Shown: piece by piece, positions 1-5,758 of the stretch
Layout of the letters: every line of letters starts with the position of its first letter
Numbering within the stretch: position 1 is the first letter of the stretch
From: a virus
Length of the DNA stretch: 45,107 nucleotides
Direction: 5' to 3' (one strand)
IMG/VR virus record: IMGVR_UViG_3300025652_000138
Location: 1 to 45,107 of that record
Made by a program: the position numbers and the translations under genes
Notes under the pieces: generated by a model
What the model saw: the letters and a program-made list of their open reading frames with translations, nothing else
What the model was told of the DNA's origin: nothing
Databases searched by the model: none

Positions 1-70
1 TACCCTCACAGCAATCTATTAGTGGGATATTCTTGAAATCAAAAGTGTTTGCGTTTTTAACTGATAGCAT
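1..70 (-). CDS. DNA polymerase family A, downstream fragment (partial, 5' end only)
   Basis: Only the first 23 codons are in the window. The ATG at 70-68 overlaps the TAA of the upstream UDG/exonuclease gene as TAATG. The visible residues include TFDFKNIPLIDCCEG. In Pol I-type proofreading domains a segment of this kind sits just before the Exo III motif (Y/C-x-x-x-D-x-x-x-T). That position, directly after an ORF ending past Exo II, is why I call it the rest of the polymerase. The polymerase domain itself would lie outside the window and was not seen. It could instead be the same protein reached by a frameshift or interrupted by a sequencing indel. Confidence 0.55.
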   Translation of the reverse strand, partial: MLSVKNANTFDFKNIPLIDCCEG

Positions 71-1104
71 TAGAACTTCTCATTAGGGAAGTAGTATTTA
101 GCAAGATCTGCGAGACTCTTAGGAATGTTCTCGTTAAGAAAATGCTGAAGGATCTTTGTATCGAAGACATTATACACATCCTCTACACCATAACGCTTTA
201 GGAACTTAAGGTCAAAGCCACAATTTTGAAGGACTTTACGATTGTTCTTATTACGCATTACTTCACAGATGAAAGACATGAATCTTCCCTTAGTTTTGTA
301 ACCTAGTTTAGCCTCCTTGTGATCAACGGGTACCACCAAGGTCCTACCTAAGTCCCCTGTCTCTCTATCTACCAAGGTCATTGATACAGTGTGGATGGAA
401 TCATTGTTAAAATCAAGACCTGTAGTCTCAATGTCTACCGCTACATCCAAGGAGGTGCTAGTAAACTCGTCCTTAACCTTATCCAACTCTTCAATACTCA
501 AACACATTGTGTATGGAGCATGAGACTCTATAGACATGTCTAACAAGTCATTTTCAATAGCGGCTTTGATATCGCCCCTGAAAAGAAAAGCATTCTTAGG
601 CTCCGCTACAACTTGGAAAGGATGAATAATAGGAACAACCTTAAACTCATGTCCGTTCTCGGTCTCCATAACATCCGTCTTACCTCTAACCTTTCCAGAC
701 TCTTTGTTCCTACCATAGAGCATGTTAGTAGCTACGCTACCACAAGCAAAAACTAAAGAAGGCTTCATGTGATCAAGAGTATCATGAAGGTGGACCTTAC
801 AAGCTTTCCTAACGGCAGATGACAGGTTATCAGCAGTGAATTGAGGGCACTTAACAGCAGTTGAGAACCCCACCTTCCATTCACCTAAACCCATACGCTC
901 TAGTTCGTTCTTAATAATCCTATACTCATTAGGACGAAACGCAGCATACTCCCCTTCGAACAACTTAGGGGAATCTGATAAGAACAGAATATCACAAGTG
1001 GATTCAAACTCGTAATCTAAGATAGTATGCTTAGGCAATGGAAGCTTTAAAGCAGGGCATTCGCCGCACTTAGGGTTGGCTCCTCGAAAACTGAGATCGC
1101 TCAT
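70..1104 (-). CDS. UDG-like domain fused to 3'-5' exonuclease: N-terminal part of a family A DNA polymerase
   Basis: 344 residues with two domains. Residues 1-190 resemble family 4 uracil-DNA glycosylases: four cysteines at 13, 16, 86 and 102 have the 4Fe-4S spacing (CxxC-x69-C-x15-C), followed by a CGSVATNMLYG helix at 121-131 and an HPF motif at 161-163. The usual GE(A/G)PG motif is SDSPK at 43-47, so glycosylase activity is doubtful. Residues 215-344 are a Pol I-type proofreading exonuclease with Exo I (D224, E226 in DIETTG), Exo II (N294, D298) and the conserved FDT at 314-316. Exo III is missing because the ORF stops after YYFPNEKF. SPO1-type phages carry a UDG domain on a family A polymerase, which supports the fusion. 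The likely role is replication and proofreading. The gene is divergent from the sigma gene, and a TATCAT box lies six bases before the ATG. Confidence 0.85.
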   Translation of the reverse strand: MSDLSFRGANPKCGECPALKLPLPKHTILDYEFESTCDILFLSDSPKLFEGEYAAFRPNEYRIIKNELERMGLGEWKVGFSTAVKCPQFTADNLSSAVRKACKVHLHDTLDHMKPSLVFACGSVATNMLYGRNKESGKVRGKTDVMETENGHEFKVVPIIHPFQVVAEPKNAFLFRGDIKAAIENDLLDMSIESHAPYTMCLSIEELDKVKDEFTSTSLDVAVDIETTGLDFNNDSIHTVSMTLVDRETGDLGRTLVVPVDHKEAKLGYKTKGRFMSFICEVMRNKNNRKVLQNCGFDLKFLKRYGVEDVYNVFDTKILQHFLNENIPKSLADLAKYYFPNEKF

Positions 1105-1121
1105 AGGACTATGATAGATTG
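1105..1121. promoter_or_regulatory. Divergent control region with an overlapping -10-like box
   Basis: Only 17 bases separate the polymerase ATG (1104, minus) from the sigma GTG (1122, plus). TATGAT at 1110-1115 on plus and TATCAT at 1116-1111 on minus overlap almost completely, and each is exactly six bases from its start codon. CATAG-GA-CTATG (1102-1113) is a small inverted repeat that spans the minus start codon. If these are -10 boxes, the two transcripts would start at or next to their start codons. No convincing -35 hexamer was seen. Confidence 0.4.
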
Positions 1122-1487
1122 GTGGCTAATTATATTGACAATAAAAAATTTGAAGACCTAATACAAGAATTCAAATCAGGTAACAAAGAACATGAGAATG
1201 AATTATTCAACATGTTCGATGTTCTTATTGATCGACTAATGTTATCTTTTAGATTTAACGTCGATCATGAAGAAGCAAAACAAGAATGCTTCTTACTTAT
1301 AATAAAGGTATTGAACAATTTCAAGAGAGAATCTGGTCAAGCCTTCAATTACTTTACTACCGTCATCCTTAATAACCTCCGACTCATTTACACTAAGAAT
1401 AAGAAGTATAATGAGAAGATGGAGGCTTATAAAAGATTTAAGGCCGGGAACTACATGCCTAGTTCCGCGCCGATAGAACCATTGTAA
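1122..1487 (+). CDS. Small sigma-70 region 2 protein, gp55-like late sigma factor
   Basis: 121 residues from GTG at 1122; a TTG at 1119 is an alternative. The centre, from HEEAKQECF to NNLRLIYTK, has the helical pattern of sigma region 2: an acidic helix for core RNA polymerase binding, a conserved NNF turn, then YFTTVILNNL, like the FAYFT segment of T4 gp55. There is no region 4, and the protein is shorter than T4 gp55 (about 185 residues). The expected role is to direct host RNA polymerase to late promoters, which fits the TATAAATA/CTAAATA motifs in the structural region. It lies alone on the plus strand between minus-strand genes, and its 3' end overlaps the convergent 123-residue gene by 37 bases. 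The main alternative is another small phage sigma-like regulator. Confidence 0.7.
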   Translation: MANYIDNKKFEDLIQEFKSGNKEHENELFNMFDVLIDRLMLSFRFNVDHEEAKQECFLLIIKVLNNFKRESGQAFNYFTTVILNNLRLIYTKNKKYNEKMEAYKRFKAGNYMPSSAPIEPL

Positions 1488-1822
1488 GTTACCACTCGCG
1501 GAAATGACTTATGAATAACAACCATCATTGGTAGCTGATCATAAGACTGCAAGCACGCAGTGGAAATGGTTTCTCTGTGAGATTTAATCGCAGACCTAAT
1601 TACTCCCAAAGGATTACGAACATCAAAAATGTCAATGACATTTAAATCCGTAGTACCGTCAGAAGGCAATTGATCATTAAAGTAGTTACACACGTCATCC
1701 CACTTATTTACAATGAGATAATATGCGTAATTCCTATCTTCTATATTGCTAACCACAGTAGACTCTAATTGCTTAGAAGTCTTAAGGTTAACAACACTGA
1801 AATTATTCTTTACTTTGCTCAT
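1451..1822 (-). CDS. Unknown 123-residue protein
   Basis: Not confidently recognised. The sequence is a mixed alpha/beta polypeptide. A strand-like YAYYLIVNK is followed by a segment ending LPMMVVIHKSFPRVVTYNGSI. The Pro-strand-NG pattern recalls the cis-Pro half of thioredoxin folds, but no CxxC is present, so that is only a guess. The start ATG overlaps the end of the upstream 103-residue gene by 20 bases, suggesting co-transcription and translational coupling. Its 3' end runs 37 bases into the convergent sigma gene. Confidence 0.7.
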   Translation of the reverse strand: MSKVKNNFSVVNLKTSKQLESTVVSNIEDRNYAYYLIVNKWDDVCNYFNDQLPSDGTTDLNVIDIFDVRNPLGVIRSAIKSHRETISTACLQSYDQLPMMVVIHKSFPRVVTYNGSIGAELGM

Positions 1823-2114
1823 CTGCGACTTCTACTTGTGGCTCTTCGGTTACAGCTTCGGGTGATCCCTCTGCCTTAGATTGCTGGTGTTGCTCCACGA
1901 GAGTCCTAATCTGCTCTGTCATTGTATTACACCCGGCAAAGAAAACCTGCTTATAAAAATCCTCATCACCTAACTCTGGTGGCTTGAGCTTGCAGAAGTT
2001 CTTAAAGCCTTCCGCTTCTTCCTTACTTAACTTAATCTGAATCTTCATACGACCTCTACTCCTTTCGGTTAATTTAACTTTAGCATCCTTCAACTTAAAC
2101 GATACTTTATCCAT
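1803..2114 (-). CDS. Unknown 103-residue small phage protein
   Basis: Not recognised. A basic N-terminal half (RSRGRMKIQIKLSKEEAEGF) leads to a helical middle (FYKQVFFAGCNTMTEQIRTLVEQHQ) and a Glu-rich tail of about 25 residues. The size, the basic/acidic split and the position next to a gp55-like gene would fit a transcription accessory protein such as a gp33-like co-activator, but no motif establishes this. The ATG at 2114 is preceded six bases upstream by TATAAT. It is the first gene of a two-gene minus-strand unit with the 123-residue gene and is divergent from the nuclease gene. Confidence 0.7.
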   Translation of the reverse strand: MDKVSFKLKDAKVKLTERSRGRMKIQIKLSKEEAEGFKNFCKLKPPELGDEDFYKQVFFAGCNTMTEQIRTLVEQHQQSKAEGSPEAVTEEPQVEVADEQSKE

Positions 2115-2142
2115 GAGCCTATTATAGTCATGGAACTAAAAT
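2115..2142. promoter_or_regulatory. Divergent control region between the 103-residue gene and the nuclease gene
   Basis: On the minus strand TATAAT (2126-2121) lies six bases before the ATG at 2114. On the plus strand the same AT-rich palindrome reads TATTAT (2120-2125), 17 bases before the nuclease ATG. An out-of-frame ATG at 2130 would encode only seven codons and overlaps the nuclease start. Promoter function is inferred from position and -10 similarity only. Confidence 0.4.
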
Positions 2143-2655
2143 ATGAAAGATGATTTTGACATTAGTCCTTTAACAAGGAAGAAGAAACTTAACTCTAGAG
2201 CGAAAGGAAATAGATTCGAGAATAAAATAGCCAAGATGCTTAATGAAAGATTTGAAACTAATGAATTCTGTAGAAGCCCTGGTTCTGGAGCATTCGCTAC
2301 TACTCATAACTTACCTTCATATTTAAAAATATATGGAGACCTTATAACTCCCGAGAAGTTTAAATACGTCATTGAAATAAAGAAAGGATACAATGACGAA
2401 AGAGTAAGTGATCTACTTAATCCTAAATCTCAAATATTTAATATGATAGGACAAGCTCACAGAGATTCTAAAAAATCTTCTAGAAAGTTTATTTTAATTA
2501 TTGGTCAGGATCGTAGAGATCCAATGGCTATTACTAATGAATTAAACCTTCCAGTAAGGGGATCTAAGGTTTCTGGGGTATTTAATGACGTTCAAGTAGA
2601 GATGTTTAAGTTAGCAGATCTACTAAGCATCGCTAATAGCTACTTTCTTTTTTAA
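2143..2655 (+). CDS. PD-(D/E)XK nuclease, Holliday junction resolvase-like
   Basis: 170 residues. Visible motifs in order are RAKGNRFENKIAKML with E26, CRSPGSGAF at 43-51, YGDLI with D66, and VIEIKKG with E78 and K80. The E...GD...ExK layout, with an Arg/Pro/Gly-rich segment between, is typical of archaeal-type Hjc/RecB-like phage nucleases that cut branched DNA. It probably acts in recombination-dependent replication or in trimming DNA before packaging, like T4 gp49 although from a different fold. The gene is on the plus strand. Its last 33 bases overlap the 3' end of the convergent 823-residue gene. A restriction-like endonuclease role cannot be excluded. Confidence 0.75.
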   Translation: MKDDFDISPLTRKKKLNSRAKGNRFENKIAKMLNERFETNEFCRSPGSGAFATTHNLPSYLKIYGDLITPEKFKYVIEIKKGYNDERVSDLLNPKSQIFNMIGQAHRDSKKSSRKFILIIGQDRRDPMAITNELNLPVRGSKVSGVFNDVQVEMFKLADLLSIANSYFLF

Positions 2656-5094
2656 AGATACTAAAATACTTTCTATTAAACTTAAGGCTTTAATAACCGT
2701 AGACTCTTCCTTAGGGCTTTTAGAATTGTTAGAGTACTTGTTGTAGTTACTTATTGTTTTCTTTCCGTAGTGTACTGAGTAGCTATTTGAATACGTTCCG
2801 TTAGACTTTCTAGATACTACTGCTTCCAGGGAGATTGTGTTACCGTTATCGTCCTCTAAAGTTATGGTAGTTGAACCCGGTTTACCTTCGTTTATCTTCC
2901 ACTTAGACCCAGGTTTCCCTAGATTCGCAAACGCATCTTCTAACGGTTGATTATGCTTAAATCCAAATATTTCATTGTTCTTAATATCTCTAATTTCTAA
3001 TCCTAAATCCCTGGTGCTATCCCCACCTACTCTCATCATTTTTAATTTAAGAGCATTAACTGCATTTTGATCTCCACTATTTATTTTAGACATTAACGAT
3101 TGCTTTTCAACGTATAGTGCAACCTTTCTCTTTATCTTGTCTGGAGGGTCGCCTTTATACTCTTCAATAATCTGCCTTAAATTGTTTGCTTCTGGTGACT
3201 CAGGGAGATACCCTACCGCATCAATTAGAGAATCTACTACAATATTACCGGCGGTATCAAATACGTTAGAAGTGACTTGTTCTCCGTTTACTTGAACGCT
3301 AACTTTTTCATTATTAATTAAGAATCCATTTAAATCAGATCCCTCTTTTAATATTTTTGCTGCTTCTCGGTAAGATTTTTTATCTAAACCTATGAAGTCT
3401 TTGTATGCTTCTTCAGAGTTTACAATGTCATTCTCCGCGTCAGTTAATTTTTCTCCCCTAAGTATCTTATCTACAATTTCAACAGTCCTAGCTTGAGATC
3501 CTCCTGTTTGTGACCCGGCAGTAATCCCTTTAGAAAGTCCAATATAATTTTTAAGACTTGTGTTAATAATGCACACTGTTTTTTCTTCTTCGGGAGAATC
3601 CTCGGACAAGCCTTTCAACTTGTCAGATCCTTTTAAGCACTTTAAAGATTCTTGGTGATCATCCGATAGATCTGAAATTGGGGTTAGTACGGGATCAACA
3701 CCAAGCTTACTGGCTGCATCTTTTGCGTCATCACAGTTGTCGAATACCTCTATAACATCTTGTCTCTTTCCCCCTCCCGTGTCTGTACCGGCTGGTAAAG
3801 CCATGACTGACCCTCTCTTGGCTATTTCTTTTCCATAAGGAATCATTGATTTAACTAATTTAGTTGTAAAGCTTCCTTCTTTAGACCCTACTTGTGTAAC
3901 TAATTCTTGAGCCATAGCAACGGTAGCAGCGTCTTCAAGGTCTAAGCCAGTTTGCTTCTCACTTTCAGTCCATGTTTCAGTTTGTTCGGTCAGCTTATCA
4001 ACTTTTCTTTTTATGTCAGTGACCAGTTTTGTTAATTGATTACCTAAACAATCGACCATTGCTTCGTCTTCATTAGCTTTTGCTTCTTGAATGAGATTAA
4101 AAAGATTTAAAACTTGAGGCAATTCTTCAAAGGTAAATCCTCGGTTTGCGTTCGCTCCTCCCGCCTTGTCCGTGTATAAATCAACTTCATCAGGAGAAAC
4201 TCTTTTATTACATTGAGTAAACGCTTTTTTAAGAACCCCTTCATATAATCCCGTTTGATCCGACACTACAATAGAGTCATTATCTAAAACATTATTATCT
4301 GCTGCTACAATTAAAGATCTATTGCCCTCTGAACCCGTCATTGCAAATTCATTTCTAAGTTTTTTACAATAACCTTCGTTGGTGGTTTTTTTATTTCCGT
4401 TAGCCAACTCTGTTAAATTGGCTAACTTATCTGCAATCTTAGATCTTAATTCTGCGTCGGGCTTAGAGTCTACTTTTATAAGTTTTCCATCTTTATATAT
4501 GAGTTTAAAAGATAGGTTAGTTAATCGAGATTCTAAAGATTGCTGTCCTCCACCTGTAAACCAGCTAAGAGCACCTTGAGGTGTCATTCCGACAGACTTA
4601 GCTAACTTCACAAACCATGTCCTGTTCACACAATTGTCTGACACTGTTTTAAAAGATTTAAGTATTGAGTTTGCAATTTCTTTCGTAAGACCACTCAATG
4701 TCTGAGTCATTCTTTCGATGGCCCATTCCCCAGGACTCTTTGATCTTTTAGTTTCAAATTTGGTTACACCTTCTTCCTCACCTACAATAGCTGTTAATAA
4801 TGCTTTAAATTTTTGGTTGTTTCCTTTAGAAGGAGCAAGAATACTATTTTTTGGATCGTATACTCCAGTTCCATTAGAAATTATTAATGATTTTGATTGA
4901 GTGCCTGCATACCATCGAGCTTGCTTGCCATTAACTGTAGCTACTTGTCCCTTAGGACCTTCAGGATTCCATTGAGAATTCTTTAAAATATCTAAAGCTT
5001 TAGGTACTCTAGGGTCTTCTTCTTGCTCCAGTAAACTAAGCCTTCGACCTGTAATTCGACTGAAACTCTCCAGTAATTCTTTATAGAAATCCAT
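2623..5094 (-). CDS. Large unknown protein (823 aa), possible virion-internal protein
   Basis: Not recognised. It is hydrophilic and mostly helical, with no signal peptide or membrane segment. The N-terminus (MDFYKELLESF...RRLSLLEQEE) is an amphipathic helix ending in an L-x-E run of the kind cut by T4-type prohead proteases, so it could be a capsid-targeting peptide. This is inference. Middle stretches are Lys/Asp-rich. The last 60 residues contain a Ser/Asn/Tyr-rich linker and a final helix. It follows the tube gene, where T4 has its portal gene, but nothing portal-like was seen. A hairpin and CTAAATA/TATAAT boxes just upstream suggest separate expression. The 3' end overlaps the nuclease gene by 33 bases. 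Confidence 0.75.
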   Translation of the reverse strand: MDFYKELLESFSRITGRRLSLLEQEEDPRVPKALDILKNSQWNPEGPKGQVATVNGKQARWYAGTQSKSLIISNGTGVYDPKNSILAPSKGNNQKFKALLTAIVGEEEGVTKFETKRSKSPGEWAIERMTQTLSGLTKEIANSILKSFKTVSDNCVNRTWFVKLAKSVGMTPQGALSWFTGGGQQSLESRLTNLSFKLIYKDGKLIKVDSKPDAELRSKIADKLANLTELANGNKKTTNEGYCKKLRNEFAMTGSEGNRSLIVAADNNVLDNDSIVVSDQTGLYEGVLKKAFTQCNKRVSPDEVDLYTDKAGGANANRGFTFEELPQVLNLFNLIQEAKANEDEAMVDCLGNQLTKLVTDIKRKVDKLTEQTETWTESEKQTGLDLEDAATVAMAQELVTQVGSKEGSFTTKLVKSMIPYGKEIAKRGSVMALPAGTDTGGGKRQDVIEVFDNCDDAKDAASKLGVDPVLTPISDLSDDHQESLKCLKGSDKLKGLSEDSPEEEKTVCIINTSLKNYIGLSKGITAGSQTGGSQARTVEIVDKILRGEKLTDAENDIVNSEEAYKDFIGLDKKSYREAAKILKEGSDLNGFLINNEKVSVQVNGEQVTSNVFDTAGNIVVDSLIDAVGYLPESPEANNLRQIIEEYKGDPPDKIKRKVALYVEKQSLMSKINSGDQNAVNALKLKMMRVGGDSTRDLGLEIRDIKNNEIFGFKHNQPLEDAFANLGKPGSKWKINEGKPGSTTITLEDDNGNTISLEAVVSRKSNGTYSNSYSVHYGKKTISNYNKYSNNSKSPKEESTVIKALSLIESILVSLKKKVAISDA

Positions 5095-5099
5095 ACTTT

Positions 5100-5105
5100 A
5101 TTATA
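5100..5105 (-). promoter_or_regulatory. TATAAT box five bases before the 823-residue gene
   Basis: TATAAT on the minus strand is followed by AAAGT and the ATG at 5094. The spacing matches the boxes before the 103-residue and polymerase genes. No good -35 lies 17 bases upstream. Promoter activity is inferred. Confidence 0.4.
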
Positions 5106-5111
5106 GACAAA

Positions 5112-5143
5112 TAGCCTTCCCTCTTATTTAGAGGAGAAGGCTA
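5112..5143 (-). terminator. Hairpin after the tail tube gene
   Basis: A 12-bp stem with one bulged A (arms 5112-5123 and 5131-5143) encloses a 7-base loop. On the minus strand the stem is followed only by TTTG, so the U-tract is weak. It sits 22 bases after the tube stop codon. The loop reads TAAATAA and, with the flanking C, contains CTAAATA, the 7-mer found in other intergenic gaps. The element could be terminator, processing site, promoter, or a combination. Confidence 0.5.
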
Positions 5144-5165
5144 CCGTAGTAAGAGTATTAGACCG

Positions 5166-5753
5166 TTAGTTAAGTCGGTCGTAGTCAATGAAGTCGTATC
5201 GGAAACTTACTTCAATCGTTGAGAAATCGTTTGTAGCGTAGTTCTTTTCCGAGAAGGTAACCCCTGTAGGATAAACACCGTAAACTTCTACATAAGAGTG
5301 AGGTTCGTTAGTGTTGTCCAACTCTAGGATAGTCATCTTAGCAGCCTTGAAAGACTTGTTGCCAGGACCACCAGGAGCAGCCAGTTGAGTTAGGTCCCCT
5401 GTCATAGGATCGTAGATAGACTTAAACCAGTTCCAAAGTGCAGGAGTATTACGAGACAACAATTGGTTATCAAAAGTTATCGTAAGAGGCTGTGGAGTAA
5501 ACTTGCCAGGGTAGTAAACTTTATCATTTAAACGATCTACTACAATATCTTCTACAGCACCTCCAATAGGACTAACTCTCTTAGCAGCAGAAGTTAATTC
5601 TTGTTGCTGCAATCTAAACTCTGCCGGTAATCCGAAAAACTTAACTTCAAACTGGTAGGCTCTAATAGCATCCAACTTGGTGGAAACCTTAGGAAGAGTC
5701 TTCCCAGGCTCAAAGTTTGCTCTGAAATCATTCTTTAAAAAACTATCTACCAT
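5166..5753 (-). CDS. Tail tube protein (gp19-like)
   Basis: 195 residues, about the size of T4 gp19 (163 aa) with extra length. It shows the tube-protein pattern: YQFEVKFFGLP near residue 33, a middle LTITFDNQLL strand followed by a WNWFKSIYDP segment, and a C-terminal VSFRYDFIDY strand. It is directly downstream of the sheath gene with a 5-base gap, the standard sheath-tube order in T4-type phages. It would stack as hexameric rings that form the inner DNA conduit of the contractile tail. A hairpin follows the gene. Confidence 0.88.
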   Translation of the reverse strand: MVDSFLKNDFRANFEPGKTLPKVSTKLDAIRAYQFEVKFFGLPAEFRLQQQELTSAAKRVSPIGGAVEDIVVDRLNDKVYYPGKFTPQPLTITFDNQLLSRNTPALWNWFKSIYDPMTGDLTQLAAPGGPGNKSFKAAKMTILELDNTNEPHSYVEVYGVYPTGVTFSEKNYATNDFSTIEVSFRYDFIDYDRLN

Positions 5754-5758
5754 AATTA

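Noticed and set aside
1451-1822. Thioredoxin/glutaredoxin assignment for the 123-residue protein
   Set aside because: No CxxC and only a vague Pro-strand-Gly pattern, so it is left as unknown.
2130-2153. Seven-codon upstream ORF before the nuclease gene
   Set aside because: Too short and without a ribosome site; probably chance, noted only with the control region.
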